Origin: CAHJXF01 sp038225855
GTDB lineage: Bacteria; Pseudomonadota; Gammaproteobacteria; Burkholderiales; Burkholderiaceae_D
Assembly (NCBI GenBank): GCA_038225855.1
Contig: JBBRQU010000001.1
Location: 124,001-188,000 of the forward strand
DNA: 64,000 nucleotides
Reading direction: 5' to 3'
The notes under the pieces were generated by a model. The model was not told the DNA's origin, made no database searches, and saw nothing but the letters and a program-made list of their open reading frames with translations. This document shows positions 28,645 to 38,304 of the stretch, in pieces. The position numbers and the translations under genes are program-made. Within the stretch, counting starts at the first letter, position 1, and each line of letters starts with the position of its first letter.

Positions 28645-30597
28645 CTACCTGACAATGGGCGAGCGGTCAGTTGCCGAAACCATTTTCCGGACGCGACAGA
28701 ACTGATAGGGATATTCCGCCTTCCCGATGAACGCAGCTTGGACAACGCAACTGTCGATATCGATCGACAGCCCGCGATCTGCAATCGAAGCCGACAGCGT
28801 GGCTGCGACCTGTCGCCTTTCGCTTTCAAGGTCGCGGCGGATAGCTAGGCGCTCGATGCACGCGGATAGCTTCTCGTCATCCGGCTCTTCACCGAGCATT
28901 GCCACATAAACCGGTATCCGCGTGACGAGCCACTTTACGATACGGCATGACGCGTTTGCGTTACCCATGCCGTGTTTCGTGAGCCAGCCATTGACTCTTG
29001 CGCTCAACCAGGCGCCTGGGCTGACCGGAATAACGACATACAGATCACGGCGTGAGCGGATCATCGAGTCCGCACGGCGCCGGTAGGCTTCGGATTCAGG
29101 AAAGCTCGTACCAGGAAGATGGCTGTCGAACGACACGAAAGCGAGCTCCGGCGGAAAATAGGGCAGAATCCATCCGACAGGCGGCACGAGTATCAGTACC
29201 GTTGCGTCCTCCGGGTGCGTAATGGGCGGCACATTCACGCGATAGCTTTTATCGGCCCAGTTCGCATCCCCCCAGGTGGCAAACCGAATCACGGTGAACA
29301 ATATCGCGACGATAATCATTGCGCAGGCAAGCATCCGGGCATGCGCCGGCGCGGCGATTCGATGAAGGATGATCCACGTCACGACCGGTAAAAGCACTTC
29401 CATTGAAACGGCGTATCGCCCGATACCGAACACCGCCATCCATACGAGATAGCTCGATCCAAAGAATAGGAGAATGAAGCGCACCTGGACAGAAAGGGCA
29501 TCGGTCTTTGGCTGTGATTGAACCGGTAATTTGCGCCGGCGGAAAGTGTGAATTGCGGCACGGACCAACCACACTCCGAACAGGGTGTAGACGACAGGCC
29601 AAAGCAGCTCGATAACGGCAATCTCGCTGATGCGCCAGGGTATGAGCGTAAAGACATAAGGAAAGAAAAGAGCCTCTCCAGGATGAGTCACGCGCCATCG
29701 CGTATCCACAATCGATACGGCGGTCGCCATATCCGAGTGGAAGATCGAATTGAATTGTGGAAAAACCGGATTTCCGAAGTGCAGCCACATGGTTGCAAAC
29801 CAATAACCTCCCGTGACCAGAATTCCTGCAACGATCCCTGCTCCGAAAAACGCCATCAGGCAGCGCCGCTGCGCAAACGAACGATCGAGGGTAGCCAGGC
29901 CGGCGAGGATTCCGATGGCGTAAGGCGCATTCGTCAGTTTGAGTCCGATCCCGAGGCCCGCCAGCACCCCGGCCGCAAGACAAACAAGAGCACTCCGCCG
30001 CTGATCTGTTTCAACTGAAGACCGACGCCGAAGGATCAGAAATATTGCACCGAGAATGAATGGCGCCGTGGTGTCGTCGCCCATCGTCTTACCCAGTTCT
30101 GAAAGAAAGGTGGCGCCCAAACATCCGCTCAGGGCCAGAAATACGACGACCTTTCTTTTTGTTCCAGTGGGCAATAGCTGATGAACGATGCCGAACAACA
30201 AGAGGAAGTTCAGTCCATGCACAAAGCCGAGGATAAAGCCCGTCACCATCGGGGCTGAGTGCATCACCAGCCAATAAAACGGAACGTCAAGCAGAGGATT
30301 GAAATAGGTCGGTAATCCCGCCGGCGCAAGATCCAGGTCAAGACGTCCCGTCAGAAAAGCCCATGCGTTGTAAAAATGATAATTGCGAAGATCCCAATTG
30401 GCGTCCTGCCCGATGACCAAAGATAGCAGTCCAAACGCAACCGGGACGAAGATAATCAACGCCATATCTACCCGCGAGGGTTTAGAAACGGAAATGTCGG
30501 CCGGCATGATTTTCAAGAGAAAATGCGCGCGAGGCATGCCAAAAACCAGCAACTCGTTTTTCGCAATGCGCCAAGATAGAGTACCAAACTGAACCAT
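28645..30597 (-). CDS. Polytopic membrane protein, GT-C-type glycosyltransferase-like
   Basis: About 650 residues with roughly 10-12 hydrophobic helices, then a soluble tail of about 180 residues. The first loop has QDANWDLRNYHFYNAWAF, whose acidic/Trp-Asp pattern recalls the first periplasmic loop of GT-C enzymes that use polyprenyl-phosphate sugars; no named family is certain. Base composition is visibly more AT-rich than neighbours, with rare codons such as ATA and AAA more frequent, suggesting transfer. The first ATG (30597) leaves only 18 bases to frmA on the other strand. The ATGs at 30537 or 30507 are more credible starts. Confidence 0.75.
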   Translation of the reverse strand: MVQFGTLSWRIAKNELLVFGMPRAHFLLKIMPADISVSKPSRVDMALIIFVPVAFGLLSLVIGQDANWDLRNYHFYNAWAFLTGRLDLDLAPAGLPTYFNPLLDVPFYWLVMHSAPMVTGFILGFVHGLNFLLLFGIVHQLLPTGTKRKVVVFLALSGCLGATFLSELGKTMGDDTTAPFILGAIFLILRRRSSVETDQRRSALVCLAAGVLAGLGIGLKLTNAPYAIGILAGLATLDRSFAQRRCLMAFFGAGIVAGILVTGGYWFATMWLHFGNPVFPQFNSIFHSDMATAVSIVDTRWRVTHPGEALFFPYVFTLIPWRISEIAVIELLWPVVYTLFGVWLVRAAIHTFRRRKLPVQSQPKTDALSVQVRFILLFFGSSYLVWMAVFGIGRYAVSMEVLLPVVTWIILHRIAAPAHARMLACAMIIVAILFTVIRFATWGDANWADKSYRVNVPPITHPEDATVLILVPPVGWILPYFPPELAFVSFDSHLPGTSFPESEAYRRRADSMIRSRRDLYVVIPVSPGAWLSARVNGWLTKHGMGNANASCRIVKWLVTRIPVYVAMLGEEPDDEKLSACIERLAIRRDLESERRQVAATLSASIADRGLSIDIDSCVVQAAFIGKAEYPYQFCRVRKMVSATDRSPIVR

Positions 30598-30615
30598 TCA
30601 AACAAGGATCCAGCC

Positions 30616-31722
<1,107 letters not shown>

Positions 31723-31733
31723 CGGCCGCCGCG

Positions 31734-32603
31734 ATGAACCACGACGGCGTTGAAACCATGGCCAGTTACGCGGCGTTCGGCGGTGTACAGAGCTTTCATC
31801 GCCACGCATCGGACACGATCGGCGCGCCCATGAAGTTCGGCGTATTTCGTCCGGCTGGGTGCGGCGAGCGCGCGCCGGCCCTGATCTTTCTTGCCGGCCT
31901 GACCTGCAGCGAAGAAACTTTCGCGATTAAGGCGGGTGCGCAGCGCGCAGCAGTCGAGCATGGCGTGATGCTGATCACGCCCGACACTAGTCCCCGTGAC
32001 ACGGGGATCGAGGGCGCGAAGCAGGACTGGGACTTCGGCGAAGGAGCGGGCTTCTATCTCGATGCGACGCGCGAGCCGTGGTCGCAACGCTTTCGCATGG
32101 AGAGCTACATCACCGGGGATTTGATCGACGCACTCGTCGATACATGCGGCGTCGATCGCAAGCGCATCTCGATCTTCGGACACTCGATGGGCGGCCATGG
32201 CGCGCTGACACTCGCGCTTCGCAACCCCGGGCTTTTTCGTTCGGTGTCCGCGTTCGCACCGATCGCCGCGCCCACGCAATGCCCCTGGGGTCGCAAAGCA
32301 TTCACGCGCTACCTTGGCGAACGCGTCGGCGAAGGCCGCGATGCGTGGGACGAGCACGACGCGAGCGCACTGATGCGCCGGGCACATTGTCCCTTTCCGC
32401 AAGGCATCCTGATCGATCAAGGCCTCGCCGATCAGTTTCTCGAAGAGCAACTTCATCCCGAAGCGTTCGAGGCGGCATGCCGCGCGTCCGACCAGCCGTT
32501 GACTCTTCGCAGGCATGCGGGATACGACCACGGCTACTACTTCATCTCGACTTTTGTCGCCGACCACATCGCCTTGCACGCGACGGCGCTTGACGCCTCG
32601 TGA
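31734..32603 (+). CDS. fghA: S-formylglutathione hydrolase
   Basis: FghA hydrolyses S-formylglutathione to formate and glutathione. It is a 289-residue alpha/beta hydrolase of the esterase D family. The nucleophile elbow is FGHSMGGHGA (Ser151 from the first ATG). LAGLTCSEETF forms the oxyanion region, SRDT-like TSPRDTGIEGAKQDWDFGEGAGFY is family-specific, and DQGLADQFL and HAGYDHGYYFISTF carry the Asp and His of the triad. The ATG at 31758 would give 281 residues, closer to E. coli FrmB and human ESD. It is co-transcribed with frmA. Confidence 0.95.
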   Translation: MNHDGVETMASYAAFGGVQSFHRHASDTIGAPMKFGVFRPAGCGERAPALIFLAGLTCSEETFAIKAGAQRAAVEHGVMLITPDTSPRDTGIEGAKQDWDFGEGAGFYLDATREPWSQRFRMESYITGDLIDALVDTCGVDRKRISIFGHSMGGHGALTLALRNPGLFRSVSAFAPIAAPTQCPWGRKAFTRYLGERVGEGRDAWDEHDASALMRRAHCPFPQGILIDQGLADQFLEEQLHPEAFEAACRASDQPLTLRRHAGYDHGYYFISTFVADHIALHATALDAS

Positions 32604-32617
32604 ATCAAATCAAGCGA

Positions 32618-33373
32618 TCAGATATCCAGTCGATTGAAAATGAAATTTGGTAGATTTCTGATGACTAACATGATCAAAGCCCATTTACGGGGAGCATAGA
32701 CGCCCGGCTTTCCCTGTTCGATTGCCTCCAGAATGAGTCGTGCAACTTCCTCCACTCTGGCAAGACGATTTCCCTTTTGTTTCCAATGCGCTGCCATGGG
32801 AGTATCGGTCGGCCCCGGCTTGACCAGAATCACTTTCACGCCAGTCCGCGCAAGACGATGCTGCAATCCTTGTGTATATCTTTCGATCAGCCCTTTGCCA
32901 GCGCCATAAACATAGTTCGATCTGCGTCCCCTGTCGCCCGCCACTGAACCGATGATCGCCAGGCGGCCGCTATTCGCCTTTTGCATATGCCCAATAAAGG
33001 CTTCAGCGAATAACACCGGAGAAACTCCATTGACCAGTAATGCGTCGCGGCACGCGATCAGGTCTTCCTGACATTCCCTCTGGTCGGGCAATAAACCATG
33101 GGCGATCAGTACGATGTGGACATCTCCTGTTGAAACTATGTCATCGACCAGCCGGCGAATCGCAAGCGGATCAACGAAATTCGCTTCAAGTACATGTACC
33201 CTTGATTGCGGGCTCCGGATGCGCAGATCTTCGGCCACTCGTTCGGTTTTCTTCTTGTCACGGCCAATCAAGGTCAAATCGTTATCAGCATCTTTGAGCC
33301 AAACACGCGCGCAATGCTGAGCAATGGCCGACGTGGCGCCGACGATGACGATTCTTTTTTTTATGTTCGACAC
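32618..33373 (-). CDS. Short-chain dehydrogenase, DprE2-like
   Basis: A 251-residue Rossmann-fold oxidoreductase starting at GTG (MSNIKKRIVIVGATSAIAQ). It has GATSAIAQ as the cofactor loop, AHGLLPDQ in place of NNAG, GSVAGDRGR with the catalytic serine, and YVYGAGKG with the YxxxK pair. KPGPTDTPM matches the loop typical of DprE2-type decaprenyl-phosphoryl-ribose epimerase subunits, found in envelope or O-antigen clusters. Its DprE1 flavoprotein partner is not adjacent. Composition is AT-richer than the surroundings, like the membrane protein at 28645. It is convergent with fghA, 14 bases apart. Confidence 0.82.
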   Translation of the reverse strand: MSNIKKRIVIVGATSAIAQHCARVWLKDADNDLTLIGRDKKKTERVAEDLRIRSPQSRVHVLEANFVDPLAIRRLVDDIVSTGDVHIVLIAHGLLPDQRECQEDLIACRDALLVNGVSPVLFAEAFIGHMQKANSGRLAIIGSVAGDRGRRSNYVYGAGKGLIERYTQGLQHRLARTGVKVILVKPGPTDTPMAAHWKQKGNRLARVEEVARLILEAIEQGKPGVYAPRKWALIMLVIRNLPNFIFNRLDI

Positions 33374-33514
33374 TGGTTTAACCCCTATCAACCGACGCGA
33401 CGTTGCCGAACTCGTGGCCGAGCCGCGGTATTGTAATAATTCTGCAGATGCAGATATCCCGATTCGAACAGGTCGCGCGGAGTGCGTCCGGTTGCGCGAC
33501 AGCGCACCCCTATC

Positions 33515-35188
33515 ATGACCAGTGAATTCGACTACATCATCGTCGGTGCGGGCACTGCGGGCTGCGTGCTCGCGAAACGTTTGTCCGCAGATCCCGACGT
33601 CTCGGTGCTTCTCGTCGAAGCCGGGGGGATGGACGACTACGCGTGGATCCACATCCCGGTCGGCTACCTCTACTGCATCGACAACCCGCGCACCGACTGG
33701 CGTTATCGAACCGAAGCCCAAGCGGGTTTGAACGGTCGCAGCCTGATCTATCCGCGCGGCAAGGTCCTGGGAGGTTCGTCGTCCATCAACGGCATGATCT
33801 ACATGCGGGGCCAGCAGCGTGATTACGACGGCTGGGCCGCCTCGGGCAATCCGGGTTGGGGTTGGGACGATGTATTGCCGCTGTTCAAGAAGAGCGAAAA
33901 TTATTGGGCGATGGACGAGGAGGCTTCAGCTCGCGCAGGCGAGGATGATGCGACGCGCGAGCAGCGTTCGCACTTTCACGGCCACGGCGGCGAGTGGCGC
34001 GTCGAGAAGCAGCGCCTGCATTGGGACATCCTCGACGCGTTTCGCAATGCGGCTGAGGAGGCCGGCATTCCTCCTGTCGACGATTTCAATCGCGGCGACA
34101 ACTTCGGCTGCGGCTACTTCGAAGTCAATCAGAAGCGCGGCGTTCGATGGAATGCATCGAAGGCGTTTCTACACCCCATCATCAGCGGCAAGAAGGAACG
34201 CGACAACCTCGTGCTGGTGACCGAAGCCGAGCGCGTGCAACTACAGTTCGAGGGCCGCACCTGCGTGGGCGTCGGCTTTACGCAACGCGGGGTCAGCCAC
34301 CATGTGCTCGCGCGCGCTGAGACGATCCTCTGCGCGGGTTCTATCGGTTCGCCGGCGATCCTGCAGCGCGCGGGCATCGGCGCACCCGAAGTCGTGCGAG
34401 GCGCGGGCATCGGGCTTCGCCACGCTCTGCCGGGAGTCGGCGAGAATCTGCAGGACCATCTTCAATTGCGCATGGCCTACAAGCTCACGCGCGCGCAGAC
34501 CCTCAACACGATCGCCAACGCGTGGCACGGCAAGGTCTGGATGGCGATGCAATACATGCTCACGCAAAGCGGGCCGATGTCGATGGCGCCGAGCCAACTC
34601 GGCGCTTTCGCAAAGAGCCGCGACGACCAGCCCACACCCAACCTGCAATACCATGTACAGCCGCTGTCGCTCGATCGATTCGGCTCGCCCCTGCATCGCT
34701 TCCCTGCGTTCACCGCGTCGGTATGCAATCTGCGGCCGACGTCGCGCGGCAGCGTACGCGTCGTGTCGGCCGATCCATCGGCTGCGCCCAAGATCGCGCC
34801 GAACTATCTGTCCACCGATGAAGACCGACGGGTCGCGGCCGACTCGATCCGCGTCACGCGGCGCATCGTTTCGCAGCCGGCGATGAGCCGCTATGCGCCG
34901 ACCGAGTTTCTACCCGGCTCGGAATTTCAGAACGACGAGCAGCTCGCAATCGCGGCCGGCAACATCGGCACGACCATCTTTCATCCGGTGGGCACCTGCA
35001 AGATGGGACCTGCGAGCGATGCGAAAGCGGTCGTCGATGCCGAGCTGCGCGTGCACGGCATCGACCGCCTGCGCGTGGTGGACTCGGCCATCATGCCGAC
35101 GATCACGTCGGGCAACACGTGTTCGCCGACGATCATGATTGCGGAAAAGGCGGCGGCGCTGATCTGCGCTGCGCATCAGCAGGCGTAA
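33515..35188 (+). CDS. GMC-family FAD oxidoreductase (choline/alcohol dehydrogenase-like)
   Basis: A 557-residue flavoprotein of the glucose-methanol-choline family. Seen: the ADP-binding motif VGAGTAGCVLAKRLSAD followed by LLVEAGG; GMC signature 1 around YPRGKVLGGSSSINGMIYMRGQ; signature 2 around GSIGSPAILQRAGIG; and the C-terminal active-site segment IFHPVGTCKMG and SGNTCSPTIMIAEKAA. AlkJ or BetA type activity on primary alcohols is likely, and the substrate is open. No betaine gene (betB, betI) is nearby, which argues against BetA. The start at 33515 gives MTSEFDYIIVGAGT. Confidence 0.94.
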   Translation: MTSEFDYIIVGAGTAGCVLAKRLSADPDVSVLLVEAGGMDDYAWIHIPVGYLYCIDNPRTDWRYRTEAQAGLNGRSLIYPRGKVLGGSSSINGMIYMRGQQRDYDGWAASGNPGWGWDDVLPLFKKSENYWAMDEEASARAGEDDATREQRSHFHGHGGEWRVEKQRLHWDILDAFRNAAEEAGIPPVDDFNRGDNFGCGYFEVNQKRGVRWNASKAFLHPIISGKKERDNLVLVTEAERVQLQFEGRTCVGVGFTQRGVSHHVLARAETILCAGSIGSPAILQRAGIGAPEVVRGAGIGLRHALPGVGENLQDHLQLRMAYKLTRAQTLNTIANAWHGKVWMAMQYMLTQSGPMSMAPSQLGAFAKSRDDQPTPNLQYHVQPLSLDRFGSPLHRFPAFTASVCNLRPTSRGSVRVVSADPSAAPKIAPNYLSTDEDRRVAADSIRVTRRIVSQPAMSRYAPTEFLPGSEFQNDEQLAIAAGNIGTTIFHPVGTCKMGPASDAKAVVDAELRVHGIDRLRVVDSAIMPTITSGNTCSPTIMIAEKAAALICAAHQQA

Positions 35189-35198
35189 GGGCGTTGCG

Positions 35199-35254
35199 GT
35201 CGTTCCCGCGAACGCGGGAACCCAGCGTCTTGCGATTGACGCCACTGGGTCCCT
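35199..35254. repeat. Type A palindromic repeat, right arm degenerate
   Basis: The left arm GTCGTTCCCGCGAACGCGGG is intact and CTGGGTCCC of the right arm is present. The sequence then departs (TGCTCTCACC) into a gene remnant, so the last hairpin is lost. The break point is at about 35254. Confidence 0.85.
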
Positions 35255-35422
35255 GCTCTCACCGAGCTCGCACGCGCCGCGCACGAACGCGATCCGAACT
35301 TCATCTGCGTGATGATGGATCCGGCGTTGGACAACGTGCGCAATGACGAGCGCTACATCGCCCTGCTACGCGCCTGCGACCTCGACCGCGCACTTCCACC
35401 CGCGGACCAACGCGCCGAGTGA
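35240..35422 (+). pseudogene. C-terminal remnant of a TPR-type protein
   Basis: An open frame with no start encodes ELARAAHERDPNFICVMMDP, then ALDNVRNDERYIALLRACDLDRALPP, before a stop at 35420-35422. The D-PALD-x-xR-D-RY-x-x-LLR pattern is what ends many large TPR-containing regulators and adenylate cyclase-like proteins. Everything upstream is missing: the frame runs straight out of the broken right arm of the type A repeat and meets a stop at 35237. It therefore looks like the leftover of a deletion or recombination at that repeat. The parent family is inferred from a short stretch. Confidence 0.55.
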
Positions 35423-35430
35423 CGCGCGAC

Positions 35431-36996
35431 TCAGGTCGCCGCGGAGGAGCCATCGATCACGGTCGACTTGCGCGGCGAGAACTGCAACGCGGCGCACAGC
35501 GCACCGAGCAGCACGTAGCCCGCGGCGAGCGCGAACACCAGCCTGGGTGTCGACGCATCCGGAACGAAAAGCCGCCCGTCCGAAAACGGCGAGTGGATCA
35601 GACCGACCAGCGTCAATGCGGCTGAAATGAGGCATAACCAAGCCGCCGCGATCAGCCGCCTGTCGATGATCCACACCAGCCACGTCGCCCAGATCATCGC
35701 CGTCACGATGAAGCCGTTGCCGAGCATCGTGAGCACCGTGAGATTGCGTTGCACGTCGGGCGCCAGCGTCGCCACGTCGATGCGCGCGCTGCCGATCAAC
35801 CCGCCCATCTCGATGTTCACGAGGTTCGCAATCACCGGAATCAATGCGAGCGCGATCGCCTTGACGTGCTTGGGCTCGGACTCGTGCACTGCTTGCGCAC
35901 TCATCTCGAGTCCGACGTACACGAGGATCGGCACGACGATCGACTCGGGCAACGCCGAGATCAACACCCCGATCAAACCGGTGGCCGCGCCGACCGCGAT
36001 GAACAGACCGGTCGCCAACGTGTACGCCGCGCGGCTGCCCATGCGTTTGTACGCGGGATGTCCGATGTACGGCGTGTTCTGCACGACGCCGCCGCACAAT
36101 GCGGCGCCCAGGGTCGCGAGACCTTCGACGAGCAGGATGGTGCGCGTTGAATAACGATCGCCCGCGAGCGCGGCCGACTCGGTCACGTCGATGCCGCCCA
36201 CGACCGTGAGAAAGGCCGCGGGGATCGCGAGCGGAATGAATTGCCACGCGAGGTCGAGCCCTTCGATGAAGCCGAGCGTGGGCCAGGGAATGTGCACACC
36301 GAACGCGCCGCCCGTGACGGGAATCGCAGGCGGCACGTAGCCCACCAATTTCGCAAGCCAGTAGGCCGCGAGTCCTGCAAGCACCGATGCGATCACGGCC
36401 GGCACGTTCCACGGCAATCGCACCCCGCCGACCAGCGTCAACAGGACCACGCCGAGCGCGACGAATCCGCCGATCGGCTCGGCCATGATCTTGCCGAACG
36501 GAAAGAACATGATCAGCGCGACGCCGACCGCGCTGATCGCGCCCAGCAGCGCCGTGCGCGGCAGCACGCGACGGATCGCGTCGCCGAAGAAGGCGGCGAT
36601 CAGCTTGGCGACGCCCATGATGACGAGGACAGCCATGCCGATCTGCCAGGCTCGCATGCCGTCTTTCGTGATCAGGAAGGCGGGTCCGACGACGCCGAAC
36701 GACAGCGCGAACATCGACGGCGTATCGATGCCCAGCGGCATCGCGCACACGTCGTGGCGACGCTCCTGCTTGGCGAGACGAAACGCGAGCCACGTGTAGA
36801 TCGCGTCGCCGATCAACACGCCGATCGCGGTGCCCGGCACCATGCGGCCGAGCACGATGTCGGCCGGCATGCCGAACACGCCGATCAGGATGCCGCTCAT
36901 CGAAACGAGCAACGCGAGGTTGTCGATCGACAACGCGAAGAACCCGTTGATATCACCGCGCGCGGCCCAGCGGTAGTGGAAAGGAGGTGAGGTCAT
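35431..36996 (-). CDS. NCS2-like purine/xanthine permease-type membrane transporter
   Basis: A 521-residue inner-membrane protein with about 12-14 hydrophobic helices. The pattern is that of the NCS2/AzgA-like superfamily: GDINGFFALSIDNLALLVSM at the N-terminus, CAMPLGIDTPSMFALSFG near residue 95, and GGIDVTESAALAGDRYSTRTI, a region carrying the conserved acidic substrate-binding residue. QNTPYIGHPAYKRMGSRAAY and LVYVGLEMSAQAVHES follow. Nucleobase uptake is the natural guess, but the subfamily is not the classical PbuX/UraA, so the substrate is open. The start at 36996 has GGAG nearby on the coding strand. Confidence 0.82.
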   Translation of the reverse strand: MTSPPFHYRWAARGDINGFFALSIDNLALLVSMSGILIGVFGMPADIVLGRMVPGTAIGVLIGDAIYTWLAFRLAKQERRHDVCAMPLGIDTPSMFALSFGVVGPAFLITKDGMRAWQIGMAVLVIMGVAKLIAAFFGDAIRRVLPRTALLGAISAVGVALIMFFPFGKIMAEPIGGFVALGVVLLTLVGGVRLPWNVPAVIASVLAGLAAYWLAKLVGYVPPAIPVTGGAFGVHIPWPTLGFIEGLDLAWQFIPLAIPAAFLTVVGGIDVTESAALAGDRYSTRTILLVEGLATLGAALCGGVVQNTPYIGHPAYKRMGSRAAYTLATGLFIAVGAATGLIGVLISALPESIVVPILVYVGLEMSAQAVHESEPKHVKAIALALIPVIANLVNIEMGGLIGSARIDVATLAPDVQRNLTVLTMLGNGFIVTAMIWATWLVWIIDRRLIAAAWLCLISAALTLVGLIHSPFSDGRLFVPDASTPRLVFALAAGYVLLGALCAALQFSPRKSTVIDGSSAAT

Positions 36997-37010
36997 CGGC
37001 GTTGGCAGGC

Positions 37011-37095
37011 CGTCGCCCCGGCGAAGGCCGGGGTCCAAGTTGCTGGTTGTCGCGCGCATCGACGAACTTGGGCCCCGGCCTTCGCCGGGGAGACG
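37011..37095. repeat. Type B palindromic repeat
   Basis: Arms CGTCGCCCCGGCGAAGGCCG and CCCCGGCCTTCGCCGGGGAG plus ACG, with inner CCAAGTT and AACTTGG. It lies between the permease gene and crcB, which run in the same direction. Confidence 0.92.
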
Positions 37096-37114
37096 GTGGC
37101 TGGTCGTGGGTCGT

Positions 37115-37507
37115 TCATGAAAACAAACGCCGCACCACTTCATACCCTGCGAAACAGCACGCCAACGCGCCGAAGAGATGAAGCGCCGCGTGCAGCATCG
37201 CCCATCCGGCACGACCTTCCTGCAGCAGCAGCATCGACTCGGCCGAGAACGTCGAGAAGGTCGTGAGTCCGCCGAGAAAGCCGGTCACGATGAAGAGGCG
37301 CCACGCGGGCGACAGTCCGTCTTGCGTGCCCAGAACCGCGACCGCAGCGCCGATCGCGAAGCCGCCACCGAGGTTCGCGGCCAGTGTGCCCAGCGGCACT
37401 TGCGGCATCAGCGGGTTGAGACTATGCGACAAGGCCCAGCGCAGCCACGCGCCGAGAGCGGCTCCGACGCCCACTGCGGCGAAGCCGATGGCCGTGAAGG
37501 GACTCAT
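37115..37507 (-). CDS. crcB: Fluoride channel CrcB/Fluc
   Basis: CrcB dimers form a channel that lets fluoride out of the cell. The 130 residues hold four short helices. GAWLRW (near residue 20) and GTLAANLGGGFAIG contain the conserved Asn. GFLGGLTTFSTFSAE is the family signature, with the TTFSTF central segment lining the pore. It overlaps the moaE stop codon by four bases (ATGA) and is read from the molybdenum-cofactor operon. No fluoride riboswitch was seen, and the coupling leaves no room for one directly upstream. Confidence 0.95.
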   Translation of the reverse strand: MSPFTAIGFAAVGVGAALGAWLRWALSHSLNPLMPQVPLGTLAANLGGGFAIGAAVAVLGTQDGLSPAWRLFIVTGFLGGLTTFSTFSAESMLLLQEGRAGWAMLHAALHLFGALACCFAGYEVVRRLFS

Positions 37508-38037
37508 GCGGCGCGCTGGTTCGAAAGCGGCGCAGTGGACTCAGACGCGGTACCGTCGGTCGCCTTGTCAACGCACCAGTGCGACAGCGCTTCGTCATCG
37601 CTCGCACGCGCATCGACCCAGCGTTCGCCTTCGGAAGTCGTTTCGTTTTTCCAGAACGGCGCCTGCGTCTTCAGAAAATCCATGATGAAGCCGCAGGCAT
37701 CGAGCGCATCGCCGCGATGCGCCGAACTGGTTGCGACCAGCACGATCTGGTCGGTCGGCGCGAGCGTTCCGTAACGATGAATGACGGTCACGTCGAACAG
37801 CGACCAGCGCGAGCAAGCCTCTTCGCAGATCGCCGCGATCGATCGCTCGGTCATGCCGGGATAGTGTTCGAGTGTCAGCGCACTGACACGAGCATCGACG
37901 TTCACCGCGTCATTCACGTCGCGCACGATGCCGATGAAATTCGCAATCGCTCCGACCGCGGGCTTGCCGACGCGCAACGCGGCGATTTCGACTCCGACAT
38001 CGAAGTCCTCGGTCTGCACCTTGACGACGATCGTCAT
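37504..38037 (-). CDS. moaE: Molybdopterin synthase catalytic subunit
   Basis: MoaE, with MoaD, inserts two sulfurs into precursor Z to make molybdopterin. The 177 residues include GAIANFIGIVRDVND, LTLEHYPGMTERSI, VTVIHRYGTLAPTDQIVLVAT and SAHRGDALDACGFIMDFLKTQAPFWKNE. The last carries the active-site lysine region. The C-terminal tail after WVDA is slightly longer than in E. coli (150 residues). It starts at the ATG at 38037, two bases after the moaD stop, and overlaps crcB by four bases. Confidence 0.96.
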   Translation of the reverse strand: MTIVVKVQTEDFDVGVEIAALRVGKPAVGAIANFIGIVRDVNDAVNVDARVSALTLEHYPGMTERSIAAICEEACSRWSLFDVTVIHRYGTLAPTDQIVLVATSSAHRGDALDACGFIMDFLKTQAPFWKNETTSEGERWVDARASDDEALSHWCVDKATDGTASESTAPLSNQRAA

Positions 38038-38039
38038 CG

Positions 38040-38297
38040 TCAGCCTCCCGTCACCGGTGGAAAGAACGCGACCTCGGCGCCGTCCGCGACCCTGGTCTCG
38101 GCAAAGGCCATGCGCTGATCGACCGCCGCGCGCACGTTGCGCCCTTCCGCCAGCGCGCGAGCCCACGCGTCGCCGCGCGTGCGCAGCCAGGCGCGCACAC
38201 GCGCTATCGTATCCACTTCGATCGGCAGCTCGACGGTTTCGCGCTCGATGCCGACGGCCTCGCGCAGGCTTGCAAAATAGAGCAGCGTCACGTGCAT
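38040..38297 (-). CDS. moaD: Molybdopterin synthase sulfur carrier subunit
   Basis: This 85-residue ubiquitin-fold protein ends in VTGG, the Gly-Gly tail that is adenylated and turned into a thiocarboxylate for sulfur transfer to molybdopterin. It starts MHVTLLYFASLREAVG, with PPV preceding the tail as in other MoaD proteins. It lies between moeA and moaE in a tightly packed operon (7 and 2 bases). Confidence 0.95.
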   Translation of the reverse strand: MHVTLLYFASLREAVGIERETVELPIEVDTIARVRAWLRTRGDAWARALAEGRNVRAAVDQRMAFAETRVADGAEVAFFPPVTGG

Positions 38298-38304
38298 GGC
38301 TTGT

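Noticed and set aside
37508..38037. Fluoride riboswitch before crcB
   Set aside because: crcB overlaps moaE by four bases, and no aptamer-like fold was seen in the upstream coding sequence.
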